Positions 43,125 to 52,750 are shown, counted from the first letter of the stretch. The stretch is 64,000 nt of DNA from Afifella sp. IM 167 (GCF_020144925.1 NZ_NSLC01000005.1:364648-428647), one strand, 5' to 3'. Numbers and translations: made by a program. The notes: generated by a model not told the origin, from the letters alone.

Positions 43125-43787
43125 TTGAGCGAGCGGCTGCTTTTCGTCATTGCCGACGATCATCCGCTGTTCCGCAATGCCCTGCGGAACGCGATCCAGG
43201 CGGCATTCAAGGATGTGGAGATCGTCGAGGCGGGCACGCTGGACGAGGTCTCCGCGGCGCTCGACCGCATCGGCGAGGCGGACATCGTCCTCTTCGACCT
43301 GAAGATGCCGGGCGCGCGCGGCTTTTCCGGCCTCATGTATCTGCGGGGGCAGTATCCGGCGGCGCCCATCTGCATCGTCTCGGCGATGGACGATGCGGCC
43401 ACGATCCGCAACGCCATCGGCCTCGGCGCCGCCGGCTTCATCTCAAAGTCGGCCTCGCTGGAGACGATCTCCGAGGCGATCCGCGCGGTGCTGCGCGGCG
43501 AGAGCTGGGTGCCCTCCGATCTTATCGGCGAGGCGACGGACCGCGAGACCGGCGAGCTTCTGGAGCGGCTGAGAAGCCTCACCCCGCAGCAGGTTCGCGT
43601 GCTGATGATGCTCGGCGAAGGGCTGCTCAACAAGCAGATCGCCTACGAGCTCGGCGTCTCGGAAGCGACCGTCAAGGCACATGTCTCCGCGATCCTGCAG
43701 AAGCTGGGGGTGGAAAACCGCACCAAGGCCGTGCTCGCGGCCGGCCGCATCGAGGCCGGCGAATGGCGCGGCGCGATCGAGCCGTAG
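43125..43787 (+). CDS. LuxR/NarL-type response regulator (CrbR-like)
   Basis: This 220-residue DNA-binding regulator has a receiver domain (about 1-125) with the acidic pair D11/D12 and phosphoacceptor D58 in VLFDLKMPG. A LuxR helix-turn-helix follows near residues 147-210 (LTPQQVRVLMMLGEGL...VSEATVKAHVSAIL). The start is TTG with AAGGTGA upstream. Its stop codon abuts the stop of the facing sensor kinase with no gap. By family and context it is the output partner of the symporter-fused kinase, the CrbS/CrbR arrangement that controls acetate and amino-acid scavenging genes in Vibrio and Pseudomonas. Confidence 0.85.
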   Translation: MSERLLFVIADDHPLFRNALRNAIQAAFKDVEIVEAGTLDEVSAALDRIGEADIVLFDLKMPGARGFSGLMYLRGQYPAAPICIVSAMDDAATIRNAIGLGAAGFISKSASLETISEAIRAVLRGESWVPSDLIGEATDRETGELLERLRSLTPQQVRVLMMLGEGLLNKQIAYELGVSEATVKAHVSAILQKLGVENRTKAVLAAGRIEAGEWRGAIEP

Positions 43788-46700
43788 CTATTCCGCCGCC
43801 ACGTTCGCCGGCGTCCACTGGGTCATCAGCGCCCGCAGCGCCGCCGGCTTCAGCGGCTTGTTGAGAATGCGCACGCCCGCCTTCGCGGCGAGGTTCTTCA
43901 CCTCTTCCGAGCGGTCCGCCGTGATCAGGATTGCCGGCACCGTGCGCCCGAGCCGCCATCTGAGATCCGTCACCGCCGAAAGCCCGTTTCCCTCGTCCAG
44001 GTGATAGTCGACGAGCATCAGGTCGGGCCGTGCCTTCCTGTCTGCGAGGGCTGCCAGCGCCGCCCGGGCGCTGGGCGCGGTGATCGGCGTGCAGCCCCAG
44101 CCCGAAAGCAGCGCTTCCATGCCGGAGAGGATCTTCTCGTCGTTGTCGATGCACAGCACCGTCAGGCCTGAAACGGCGCCCGGCGGCGGCGCGGCAACCA
44201 TGCCCTCGCTCGCTTCGCTGGGGACGGAAATCGCCTGCGGCACGGCGACGGAGAAGTGGGTGCCTCGCCCGACCGCCGATTGCAGCCGCACATCGGCCCC
44301 GAGGACGCGGGCCAGCCGCTGCACGATCGAGAGGCCGAGGCCGAGGCCCTGCGCGATGCGCGCCCCCGCGTCGAGACGGCGGAACTCGTGGTAGATGACC
44401 TCCTGGTCGGAGAGCGGGATGCCGATGCCGCTGTCGAAGATGTCGATGGAGACGATGCCGCGCCTGCGCCGGCAGCCGACGATGACGCGGCCATGGGCGC
44501 AGTACTTGATGGCGTTGGAGACGAGGTTGCGCAAAAGCCGCACCAGCAGCGCCGGATCGCTCGTCACCGACAGGGAGGTCGGCAGAACGCGGAAATCGAG
44601 CCCCCTCTCGCGGGCGAGCGGCTCGAACTCCACACGGATCTGGTCGAAGAGCTTCTGTAGCCGGAAGGCGCGGATCTCCGGCGTGATCGCGCCGGTATCG
44701 AGGCGCGACAGGTCGAGCACGGCCCGGAAGATTTCCTCCACCGAATCGAGCGAGGTCTCAAGGTCGCGCACCAGTGGCGCCGCCGGCTGGCCCTTGGTGC
44801 GCTCCGAAAGCGCCGTCGCGTAGAGCCTTGCTGCATTGAGCGGCTGCAGGATGTCGTGGCCCGCCGCCGCGATGAAGCGCGTCTTGCCGATATTGGCCTC
44901 CTCGGCCGCCGCGCTCGCCTTCTTCAGCGCCTCGTTGATGCGCGTCAGCTCCGCCGTGCGCTCCTCCACGCGCTTCTCCAGCGTGAATTTCGCCTGCTCC
45001 AGCGCCGCCTTGCTCTCCACCTCCTCCGTCACGTCGGAGAAGGTGAGGGCTACGCCGCCGTCCGACATTCTGCGCGCTTCGACCCGGATCACGCTGTCGC
45101 TTGCGGGATGGCGGGCAACGTAAGGTTCGAGCCGCGCCACCAGCGACTGCATGCGCTCGTCGGCGAGCGGCTCCGGATCGCCCTCGCCGAAATAGCCCGT
45201 GCGCGCGCTCTGCCGCAGCACGTCGCGCAGCGACACGCCGACCTGGCCGAACTGGACCGGCAGCTGCAGGATCTGCCGGAACGGCCGGTTCCAGGCGATC
45301 AGCGCCAGGTCGCGGTCGAAGACGGCGATGCCCTGGCGCATATGGTCGAGGACGCTCTGCAGAAGGTCGCGGTTGTAGTGCAGCGCCTCCGTCGCGTCGT
45401 CGAGGAGCTGGTGCGCGGCGCGCGTCGACGGATCGCCCCGGTTGAGCAGCAGCGACATGACGAGCCGCGAGGAGGCCGCGCCGATCGCCGAGGCGAGAAG
45501 CTGCTCGGCAAAGCGCACGGCGTGATGGTCGACCGGCGCGCGCAGATTAGCCGGACGCCCGGTGGCGCTCTCCATGTTGGCGAAGGAGCGTTCCGTCCGC
45601 TCCTGCCCGAGATAGCGCCCGACGGTCTCCTTGAGGTCGCCGTAGCTGACATTGGTGCGCAGCGGCCGCACCGTCGGCGCCGGCCCGATCTCGGAGGGCA
45701 CGAAGACCTTCGCCTGCAGCCGCTCGATCGCCTGCGGCGCGCGCGCCATCGAGACGAGCAGCATCGCCGCGCAATTAACGAGAAGGCTCCAGAAGACGCC
45801 GTGCGACAGCGGGTCGAGGCGAAGGTGGAACATCTCCTGCGGCCGCAGCACCTCGATGCCGAACGGGCCGGGATCGAGGAAGGCATCGCCGATCAGCCCC
45901 GCCTGCACGAAGGTCGGCAACAGCAGCGTATAGGTCCACACGGCAAGCCCGCTCAGCATGCCGGCGATCGCCCCGCGCGCCGTCAGCCGCCGCGAGACGA
46001 GCCCGCCGAAGAAGGCCGGGGCGAGCTGCGCCACCGCGGCGAAGGCGAGGAGGCCGATCGAGGCGAGCGCCGCCGTTCCCGCCGCCCGGTAGTAGAGATA
46101 GCCGCACAGAAGGATGACGGTGATGGCGATCCGGCGAACCGTCAGGATGAAGCGGGTCATGTCGGGCCGCTCGCTGGCGCGCCGGCGCTTCACATAGGCG
46201 GGCAGGACGAGCTCGTTGGAAATCATGATGGCGAGCGCGACCGAGGCGACGATCACCATGGCGGTCGCCGCCGAGAGCCCGCCGAGGAACACGATGAGCG
46301 CGATCACCGGAAAATCGGCCCGGTGCGGCAGCTCCAGCACGAAGAGGTCGGCGTCGGCGGAATGGCCGAGGGCGATGAGCCCGGCCATCGCGATCGGCAC
46401 GACGAAGATGTTGATGGCGACGAGATAGAGCGGAAACAGCCAGCGCGCCCGGTCGAGCTCGGCGAGCGTGTTGTTCTCCACCACGGTGATATGGAACTGC
46501 CGCGGCAGGAGGATGGAGGCGGTGAAGGCGATCGCCGTCATCGCCACCCATTCGCCGCCGGCCAGCCCGTTGCGGAACATCTCCGCCACGAGCGGGCTCT
46601 CCACCGCCATCTGGTAGAGCTCGCGCGGCCCGCCGAAGAGGAAGAAGACCACGAAGATGCCGGCGAGCAGGAAGGCGAAGAGCTTGACCACCGCTTCCAG

Positions 46701-47291
46701 CGAGACGGCGAGCATCATGCCGTGCTGGTGCTCCGTCGCGTCGGCGTGCCGCGTACCGAAGAGGATGGCGAAAAGGGCGAGCGCCACGGCGACGATGAGG
46801 GCGATGTCGCCGAAAAAGGGAACGCCGCCCACCCGCTCGCCGCCGAGCTCCGGCACCATCGTGGCGACGGTCGCCGCGATCGCCTTCAGCTGCAGTGCCA
46901 CATAGGGGATGACGCCGATCACCGAGATCAGCGTCGCCACCACCGCCACCGGCTGGCTCTTGCCGTAGCGCGCGCCGAGGAAGTCGGCGACGGAGGTGAT
47001 GCGCTCCTCCTTCGACAGGGCGACGACCCTTCTGAGGATCGGATAGCCGAAGGTGAACATGAGGATCGGGCCGATATAGATCGGCAGGAAGTCGAGGCCG
47101 GAATGGGAGGCGAGCCCCACCGAGCCGAAGAAGGTCCAGGATGTGCAGTAGACCGACAGCGCCAGCGCGTAGAGATTCGGGCGCGCCGAGGCGCCGGTGC
47201 GCTTCACCCGCCGGTCGCCGAAGGAGGCAACGGCGAAGAGCGCGCCGATATAGAGAATGGCGGCAGAAACGGCGATCCAGCCGTTCGTCAT
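43788..47291 (-). CDS. Symporter-fused hybrid sensor histidine kinase (CrbS-like)
   Basis: This 1167-residue protein fuses a sodium/solute-symporter-like membrane sensor (about residues 1-500, 13 helices) to a PAS-like domain (about 650-760), a coiled coil, a HisKA domain with phospho-His812 in AAGHDILQPLNAAR, an HATPase domain (NLVSNAIKYC, DSGIGI, GLGLGLSIVQRL) and a C-terminal receiver with Asp1095 in LMLVDYHLD. This is the CrbS architecture: transport through the SSS part is thought to drive signalling. GGGAAGGGAC precedes the ATG. The response regulator lies convergently, with stop codons directly adjacent (43785-43790). Confidence 0.88.
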   Translation of the reverse strand: MTNGWIAVSAAILYIGALFAVASFGDRRVKRTGASARPNLYALALSVYCTSWTFFGSVGLASHSGLDFLPIYIGPILMFTFGYPILRRVVALSKEERITSVADFLGARYGKSQPVAVVATLISVIGVIPYVALQLKAIAATVATMVPELGGERVGGVPFFGDIALIVAVALALFAILFGTRHADATEHQHGMMLAVSLEAVVKLFAFLLAGIFVVFFLFGGPRELYQMAVESPLVAEMFRNGLAGGEWVAMTAIAFTASILLPRQFHITVVENNTLAELDRARWLFPLYLVAINIFVVPIAMAGLIALGHSADADLFVLELPHRADFPVIALIVFLGGLSAATAMVIVASVALAIMISNELVLPAYVKRRRASERPDMTRFILTVRRIAITVILLCGYLYYRAAGTAALASIGLLAFAAVAQLAPAFFGGLVSRRLTARGAIAGMLSGLAVWTYTLLLPTFVQAGLIGDAFLDPGPFGIEVLRPQEMFHLRLDPLSHGVFWSLLVNCAAMLLVSMARAPQAIERLQAKVFVPSEIGPAPTVRPLRTNVSYGDLKETVGRYLGQERTERSFANMESATGRPANLRAPVDHHAVRFAEQLLASAIGAASSRLVMSLLLNRGDPSTRAAHQLLDDATEALHYNRDLLQSVLDHMRQGIAVFDRDLALIAWNRPFRQILQLPVQFGQVGVSLRDVLRQSARTGYFGEGDPEPLADERMQSLVARLEPYVARHPASDSVIRVEARRMSDGGVALTFSDVTEEVESKAALEQAKFTLEKRVEERTAELTRINEALKKASAAAEEANIGKTRFIAAAGHDILQPLNAARLYATALSERTKGQPAAPLVRDLETSLDSVEEIFRAVLDLSRLDTGAITPEIRAFRLQKLFDQIRVEFEPLARERGLDFRVLPTSLSVTSDPALLVRLLRNLVSNAIKYCAHGRVIVGCRRRRGIVSIDIFDSGIGIPLSDQEVIYHEFRRLDAGARIAQGLGLGLSIVQRLARVLGADVRLQSAVGRGTHFSVAVPQAISVPSEASEGMVAAPPPGAVSGLTVLCIDNDEKILSGMEALLSGWGCTPITAPSARAALAALADRKARPDLMLVDYHLDEGNGLSAVTDLRWRLGRTVPAILITADRSEEVKNLAAKAGVRILNKPLKPAALRALMTQWTPANVAAE

Positions 47292-47721
47292 GTCCCTTCC
47301 CTCAGCGCTGGCCCGGCTGCCGGGCGATCATAGTCGCGCTTTTGTGCGCGCGACAGCCCCGCGCCCGGCAAGACCCGCGGCAGTTCTGGAGGCGGCAAGG
47401 GATGGCCCGCGCGGGGAAGGGAGGATGTCACGCCGCATCGCCTCTCGGCATGGCGGCGAGGCGCGCAGGCACGCATTCCTGCCTGCGAATGAGGCAATAT
47501 TAACCAATGCCTAATTTGAAGTCATTTTGAACGAAGACTGCCGTGCATTCGCGCAATCGGCCGTTTGATTGTCGAAATCGTGGCCAGAAAGCAGATCGGC
47601 GAATAATGCCCAACCTCACCCAACGGAAGGCCATGTCGTCGGGTTCCGCTCAACATGCGACAGGCTGGCACAGCGTTTGCTGGAATTGTTCCTGTTCAAA
47701 CAAATCCCCCCGGAGGTGTCC
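47292..47721. promoter_or_regulatory. Control region of the urea transporter operon
   Basis: This 430-bp gap contains the sigma-54 promoter at 47666-47681. About 160 bp upstream is a 21-bp inverted repeat, AGGCA-N11-TGCCT with an AT-rich centre, at 47492-47512. Inside that stretch TTAACCAATGCCTAA also resembles a CtrA site with one mismatch. The GCA-N11-TGC spacing does not match the NtrC consensus. No gene is apparent. Confidence 0.4.
47666..47681 (+). promoter_or_regulatory. Sigma-54 (RpoN) promoter of urtA
   Basis: TGGCACAGCGTTTGCT has the invariant GG and GC separated by exactly 10 bases and matches the TGGCAC-N5-TTGCT consensus. It lies about 40 bp upstream of the urtA ATG, with room for a start site near 47692. 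This fits nitrogen-limitation control through an enhancer-binding protein. Confidence 0.82.
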
Positions 47722-49032
47722 ATGTTGAAAGTCAAATCGGTGCTGGCGAGAGGCGCAATTCTCGCCGGGCTCGGCGCAGCCATCCTGGCGCCCGCGCTGA
47801 CGGCCCCGGCGGCGGCCCAGGAAGAGACGATCAAGGTCGGCATCCTGCACTCGCTCTCCGGCACGATGGCCATCTCCGAGACGACGCTCAAAGACGTCAT
47901 GATGATGCTCATCGAGCAGCAGAACGAGAAGGGCGGTCTGCTCGGCAAGAAGCTCGAAGCCGTCGTCGTCGACCCCGCCTCCGACTGGCCGCTCTTTGCC
48001 GAAAAGGCGCGCGAGCTGATCACCGTGGACAAGGTCGCCGCCGTCTTCGGCTGCTGGACCTCCGTGTCGCGCAAATCGGTCCTGCCGGTCTTCGAGGAAC
48101 TCGATTCCATCCTCTTCTACCCGGTGCAGTACGAGGGCGAGGAGAGCTCCAAGAACGTCTTTTATACCGGCGCCGCCCCGAACCAGCAGGCGATCCCGGC
48201 CGTCGACTACCTGATGAACGAAGAGGGCGTCGAGCGCTGGGTGCTCGCCGGCACCGACTACGTCTATCCGCGCACCACCAACAAGATCCTCGAGCAGTAC
48301 CTCAAGGACCACGGCGTCGCCGAAGACGACATCATGATCAACTACACGCCCTTCGGCCATTCCGACTGGCAGACGATCGTCTCCGACATCAAGGCCTTCG
48401 GCTCGGGGGGCAAGAAGACGGCGGTGGTCTCCACCATCAACGGCGACGCCAACGTGCCGTTCTACAAGGAGCTCGCCAACCAGGGCATCGAGGCGACCGA
48501 TATCCCGGTCGTCGCCTTCTCCGTGGGTGAGGAAGAGCTGGCCGGCATCGACACGGCCCCGCTCGTCGGCCATCTGGCGGCGTGGAACTACTTCATGTCC
48601 GTCGACACCGACGAGAACGCCGACTTCATCGACGCCTGGCACGAGTTCATCGGCAACGAGGACCGCGTGACCAACGACCCGATGGAGGCCCACTACATCG
48701 GCTTCAACATGTGGGTGCAGGCGGTCGAGAAGGCGGGCACGACCGATCCCGACAAGGTCATCGACGCCATGGTCGGCGTCGCCGTGCCGAACCTGACCGG
48801 TGGCCTCTCCTCCATGGGCGCCAACCACCACATCACCAAGCCGGTGCTGATCGGCGAGATCCAGGACGACGGCCAGTTCTCCGTCGTCTGGGAAACGCCG
48901 GGCCTCGTCCTTGGCGACGAGTGGTCGGACTTCCTGCCGGAATCCAAGCCCCTGATCTCCGATTGGCGCGCGCCGCTTTCCTGCGGCAACTTCAACACCG
49001 AGACCGGCAAGTGCGGCGGCCAGGGCTCGTGA
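47722..49032 (+). CDS. urtA: Urea ABC transporter, substrate-binding protein
   Basis: This 436-residue periplasmic protein has a signal peptide (about residues 1-33, ending APAAAQ). The UrtA pattern follows: ETIKVGILHSLSGTMAISE at the mature start, FGCWTSVSRKSVLPVFEE near residues 110-127, and YPVQYEGEESSKNVFYTGA near 134-152. The start was placed at the ATG with a perfect GGAGGTG site; the frame extends upstream but lies in the promoter. It precedes UrtB-E in one operon driven by a sigma-54 promoter. A long hairpin follows the gene. Confidence 0.92.
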   Translation: MLKVKSVLARGAILAGLGAAILAPALTAPAAAQEETIKVGILHSLSGTMAISETTLKDVMMMLIEQQNEKGGLLGKKLEAVVVDPASDWPLFAEKARELITVDKVAAVFGCWTSVSRKSVLPVFEELDSILFYPVQYEGEESSKNVFYTGAAPNQQAIPAVDYLMNEEGVERWVLAGTDYVYPRTTNKILEQYLKDHGVAEDDIMINYTPFGHSDWQTIVSDIKAFGSGGKKTAVVSTINGDANVPFYKELANQGIEATDIPVVAFSVGEEELAGIDTAPLVGHLAAWNYFMSVDTDENADFIDAWHEFIGNEDRVTNDPMEAHYIGFNMWVQAVEKAGTTDPDKVIDAMVGVAVPNLTGGLSSMGANHHITKPVLIGEIQDDGQFSVVWETPGLVLGDEWSDFLPESKPLISDWRAPLSCGNFNTETGKCGGQGS

Positions 49033-49065
49033 GCCTCTCCCTCTCCTGAAAGCAAAGATGACAAG

Positions 49066-49093
49066 GGCCGCGGACGGGTTTCCGCCCGCGGCC
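49066..49093 (+). terminator. Stem-loop between urtA and urtB
   Basis: GGCCGCGG (49066-49073) pairs with CCGCGGCC (49086-49093); the inner CGG/CCG adds three more pairs. There is no T-tract, so it is more likely a partial attenuator or an mRNA-stabilising element that gives the binding protein more expression than the permease genes. Confidence 0.6.
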
Positions 49094-49130
49094 ATTTCGG
49101 CGAATTCTCGCACCAACTTTCGGGGCCACC

Positions 49131-50762
49131 TTGCTGCGTCTTATCCTGATTGCGTTCCTGTGGCTCGGCGTCTCGCTCGCGCCGGCCAGCGCCCAGACGA
49201 ATCCCGCCCCGGCTGACCCTGCGGGACCGGACCTTGAGGCTCTCGTGGGCAATCTCGCCAAGGGCAGCTACAGCGACCGCGAGAAGGCGATCGCGGCCCT
49301 GGCGGCCACCGGCGAGACGGCGATCGCTCCGGCGCTGCGCGCCCTCGCCGAGGGCGACCTCTACCAGCGCGAAGCCGACGGCCGCATCGTCATCGGCAAG
49401 CGCGAAGGCCGCGACTACAAGATCACCGACGCGATCACCGGCGAGGATCTCGGTCTTGCCGGCCGCCGCGAGGTGGAGAAGATCCGCGTCAACAACTCCG
49501 TGCGCCGCGCCGTCGACGCCGCGATCGGCTCCCTTACCCTGAGGAGCCCGCGCCCGGACGTGCGCATCTCGGCCGCCAATTCCATCTTCTATACCCAGGA
49601 CCCCGATTCCCTGGAGGCGCTGGAGGCGGCCCTGGCGGCCGAAGAGAACGCCGATGTGCGCACCGCCATGCAGCGCGCCCGCGCCGCCGCCATCCTGAAA
49701 TCGGACCGCCCCGACGCCGCCAAGATCGAGGCCGTGCACGACCTCGCCTCCGGCGGGCGCGACGTTCTCGGCGCGCTGAGCGCCGTCGCCGCCGCCTCGG
49801 ACGGCGAGCTGAAGGCGGCGGCCGAGGAAGCGATCTCCGACGTCCGCCAGAAGCTCGCTCTCTGGGAGGCCGGGCAGAACGTCTGGTACGGCCTGTCGCT
49901 CGGCTCCGTGCTGCTCCTCGCCGCCATCGGCCTTGCCATCACCTTCGGCGTCATGGGCGTCATCAACATGGCGCATGGCGAGATGGTGATGCTCGGCGCC
50001 TACACGACCTTCGTGGTGCAGGAGACGATCCGCAACAACGCGCCCTGGCTCTTCGACTGGTCGCTCCTCATCGCCCTGCCGCTCGCTTTCCTCGTCGCCG
50101 GCTTCGTCGGCTTTCTGATCGAGCGCGGCGTCATCCGCTTCCTCTACGGCCGGCCGCTGGAAACGCTGCTCGCCACCTGGGGCATCTCGCTGATCCTGCA
50201 GCAGGCGGTGCGCACCATCTTCGGCCCGACCAACCGCCAGGTCGGCAATCCCTCCTGGATGTCGGGCGCCTTCGATCTCGGCGAGATGACCATCACCTAC
50301 AACCGCCTGTGGATCATCGTCTTCGCCTTCGCCGTCTTCGCCGTGCTCCTCCTCCTCACCAAGGCGACGAGCTTCGGCCTCCGGATGCGGGCGGTGACGC
50401 AGAACCGGCAGATGGCCGCCGCCGTCGGCATCCGCACGCCCTGGATCGACGCGCTCACCTTCGCGCTCGGATCGGGCATCGCCGGCATCGCCGGCGTGGC
50501 GCTGTCGCAGATCGACAACGTCTCGCCCAATCTCGGCCAGGGCTACATCATCGACAGCTTCATGGTGGTGGTCTTCGGCGGGGTCGGAAATCTGTGGGGC
50601 ACGCTCGTCGGCGCCATGAGCCTCGGCGTCCTCAACAAGTTCCTGGAGCCCTATGCCGGCGCCGTGCTCGGCAAGATCCTCGTCCTCGTCTTCATCATCC
50701 TCTTCATCCAGAAGCGGCCGCGCGGCCTCTTCGCCCTGCGCGGACGGGCGGTGGAGGCATGA
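49131..50762 (+). CDS. urtB: Urea ABC transporter, permease subunit UrtB
   Basis: This 543-residue protein has a signal peptide (about residues 1-22), a large helical periplasmic N-terminal region (about 25-245) peculiar to UrtB, and a branched-chain-type permease domain with 8-9 helices (about 250-540). The permease contains FGVMGVINMAHGEMVMLGAYT. The start is TTG at 49131. Its stop overlaps the urtC start (ATGA). It forms the membrane channel with UrtC. Confidence 0.92.
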   Translation: MLRLILIAFLWLGVSLAPASAQTNPAPADPAGPDLEALVGNLAKGSYSDREKAIAALAATGETAIAPALRALAEGDLYQREADGRIVIGKREGRDYKITDAITGEDLGLAGRREVEKIRVNNSVRRAVDAAIGSLTLRSPRPDVRISAANSIFYTQDPDSLEALEAALAAEENADVRTAMQRARAAAILKSDRPDAAKIEAVHDLASGGRDVLGALSAVAAASDGELKAAAEEAISDVRQKLALWEAGQNVWYGLSLGSVLLLAAIGLAITFGVMGVINMAHGEMVMLGAYTTFVVQETIRNNAPWLFDWSLLIALPLAFLVAGFVGFLIERGVIRFLYGRPLETLLATWGISLILQQAVRTIFGPTNRQVGNPSWMSGAFDLGEMTITYNRLWIIVFAFAVFAVLLLLTKATSFGLRMRAVTQNRQMAAAVGIRTPWIDALTFALGSGIAGIAGVALSQIDNVSPNLGQGYIIDSFMVVVFGGVGNLWGTLVGAMSLGVLNKFLEPYAGAVLGKILVLVFIILFIQKRPRGLFALRGRAVEA

Positions 50763-51988
50763 TCTTCTCCCGCCTTTACCGCGCCTGGGGCGGCTGGGTG
50801 ATCTTCGTCGCCGCCCTTCTTTTCGCCGCCGCCGTCTTGGTGCCGGTGGGCAACCTCGTCTACGCGCCGGGCGATGCCCTGCACGTGCCCACCTACATGG
50901 TGGCGCTCACCGGCAAGTATCTCGCCTTCGCCATGCTGGCGCTGGCGCTCGACCTCGTCTGGGGCTTCGTCGGCATCCTCTCGCTCGGCCACGGCGCCTT
51001 CTTCGCCCTCGGCGGCTACGCCATGGGCATGTATCTGATGCGCCAGATCGGCTCGCGCGGCGTCTACGGCGATCCGGTGCTGCCGGACTTCATGGTCTTC
51101 CTCAACTGGAAGGAGCTTCCCTGGTTCTGGTACGGCTTCGACCATTTCTGGTTCGCCGCGATCATGGTCTTCCTGGTGCCGGGGCTCCTCGCCTTCGTCT
51201 TCGGCTGGTTCGCCTTCCGCTCGCGCGTCACCGGCGTCTATCTTTCCATCATCACCCAGGCGATGACCTATGCGCTGCTTCTCGCCTTCTTCCGCAACGA
51301 CATGGGCTTCGGCGGCAATAACGGCCTGACCGACTTCAAGGACATCCTCGGCTTCAACATCCAGGCCAAGGAGACGCGCTCGGCGCTCTTTGCCGTCACG
51401 GCGGGCGCGCTGGCGCTCGTCCTCCTGTTCTCCTCCTGGATGGTGCGCTCAAGGTTCGGCAAGGTCATGGTCGCGGTGCGGGACGCGGAAAGCCGCACCC
51501 GCTTCCTCGGCTACCGGGTGGAGCATGTAAAACTCTTCGTCTTCACCCTCTCGGCGATGATCGCCGGACTTGCCGGGGCGCTCTACGTGCCGCAGGTCGG
51601 CATCATCAATCCGGGCGAATTCGCCCCCGCCAACTCGATCGAGATCGTGGTGTGGACCGCCGTCGGCGGCCGCGGCACGCTGATCGGCCCGATCCTCGGG
51701 GCGATCCTCGTCAATCTCGGCAAGAGCTATTTCACCGCCACGGCGCCCGAATTCTGGCTCTTCCTGCTCGGCGGCCTGTTCGTTGCCGTCACGCTCTTCC
51801 TGCCGAAGGGCATCGTCGGCACGCTGCGCCACGGCTGGCACGCTTTGTCGGAGCGCCGCAGCTCGGCCGAGGCGGAGGAGGGCGAGGACGCCGAAACCGG
51901 CCTGCCGCCGCAGAGCGCGGCGGCCGATGCGGGCGAGGGCGAGCGGCCCGCCGGCGGCCGGGCCGCCCATCCGGCGCCGGCGGAATAG
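50759..51988 (+). CDS. urtC: Urea ABC transporter, permease subunit UrtC
   Basis: This 409-residue permease has about 10 helices and the LGHGAFFALGGYAMGM and FLPKGIVGTLRH motifs of UrtC. The last 50 residues are a hydrophilic Glu/Ala/Pro-rich tail (about 360-409) that extends beyond most family members. Its ATG overlaps the urtB stop by four bases. It pairs with UrtB to form the transmembrane pore. Confidence 0.9.
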   Translation: MIFSRLYRAWGGWVIFVAALLFAAAVLVPVGNLVYAPGDALHVPTYMVALTGKYLAFAMLALALDLVWGFVGILSLGHGAFFALGGYAMGMYLMRQIGSRGVYGDPVLPDFMVFLNWKELPWFWYGFDHFWFAAIMVFLVPGLLAFVFGWFAFRSRVTGVYLSIITQAMTYALLLAFFRNDMGFGGNNGLTDFKDILGFNIQAKETRSALFAVTAGALALVLLFSSWMVRSRFGKVMVAVRDAESRTRFLGYRVEHVKLFVFTLSAMIAGLAGALYVPQVGIINPGEFAPANSIEIVVWTAVGGRGTLIGPILGAILVNLGKSYFTATAPEFWLFLLGGLFVAVTLFLPKGIVGTLRHGWHALSERRSSAEAEEGEDAETGLPPQSAAADAGEGERPAGGRAAHPAPAE

Positions 51989-51997
51989 GGGGCGGCG

Positions 51998-52747
51998 ATG
52001 AGCACAAAAGCGACCAGCCTTCTTTATCTCGACGGCGTCGAGGTCTCCTTCGACGGCTTCAAGGCGCTGAACAACCTCTCCTTCATCGTCGCGCCCGGCG
52101 AGATGCGCGCGATCATCGGCCCGAACGGCGCCGGCAAGACGACGATGATGGACGTCATCACCGGCAAGACGCGCCCCGATGCGGGCGAGGTCTTCTTTTC
52201 CGGCGAGGTCGATCTGACCGCCCGCGACGAGGCGGAGATCGCCCGCCTCGGCATCGGCCGGAAATTCCAGAAGCCCACCGTCTTCGACAGCCACACGGTC
52301 TGGGACAATCTGGAACTCGCCGTCTCCGGCGCCACCGGCCTCTTCTCCGTGCTGATGACCGGCATCTCCGCGGAGCAGCATGGCCGGCTGGAGGAGATCC
52401 TGAAGAAGGTGCGGCTGTGGCCGCGCCGCAGCGACCTCGCCGCGAATCTCTCGCACGGCCAGAAGCAATGGCTGGAGATCGGCATGCTGCTCGCCCAGGA
52501 CCCGAAGCTGCTTCTGGTCGATGAGCCGGTCGCCGGCATGACCGATGCCGAGACGGTGGAGACGGCGATCCTGTTGCGCGAGATCGCCGAGACCCGCTCT
52601 GTCGTCGTCGTGGAGCACGACATGGAATTCGTGCGCGCCCTGGGGGTGAAGGTGACCGTGCTGCACGAGGGCTCGGTGCTGGCCGAGGGCTCGCTCGACC
52701 ATGTCAGCGCCGATCCGCGCGTCGTCGAAGTCTATCTGGGGCGCTGA
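51998..52747 (+). CDS. urtD: Urea ABC transporter, ATP-binding subunit UrtD
   Basis: This 249-residue ATPase has Walker A GPNGAGKTT near residues 43-51, the ABC signature LSHGQKQWLEIG near residues 150-161 and Walker B LLLVDEPVAGM, and ends with VEVYLGR as UrtD does. It powers urea uptake with UrtE. The gene starts 9 bp after urtC and ends 3 bp before urtE, with GGCGATG spacing typical of a coupled operon. Confidence 0.92.
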   Translation: MSTKATSLLYLDGVEVSFDGFKALNNLSFIVAPGEMRAIIGPNGAGKTTMMDVITGKTRPDAGEVFFSGEVDLTARDEAEIARLGIGRKFQKPTVFDSHTVWDNLELAVSGATGLFSVLMTGISAEQHGRLEEILKKVRLWPRRSDLAANLSHGQKQWLEIGMLLAQDPKLLLVDEPVAGMTDAETVETAILLREIAETRSVVVVEHDMEFVRALGVKVTVLHEGSVLAEGSLDHVSADPRVVEVYLGR

Positions 52748-52750
52748 GGC

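Noticed and set aside
44856..47333. Long plus-strand open frame opposite the sensor kinase
   Set aside because: Its composition is dominated by Arg, Gly, Asp and His with no motifs, and the opposite strand encodes a clear histidine kinase.
47292..47665. NtrC enhancer site upstream of urtA
   Set aside because: No TGCACC-N5-GGTGCA match; the best inverted repeat has a longer spacer and different half-sites.
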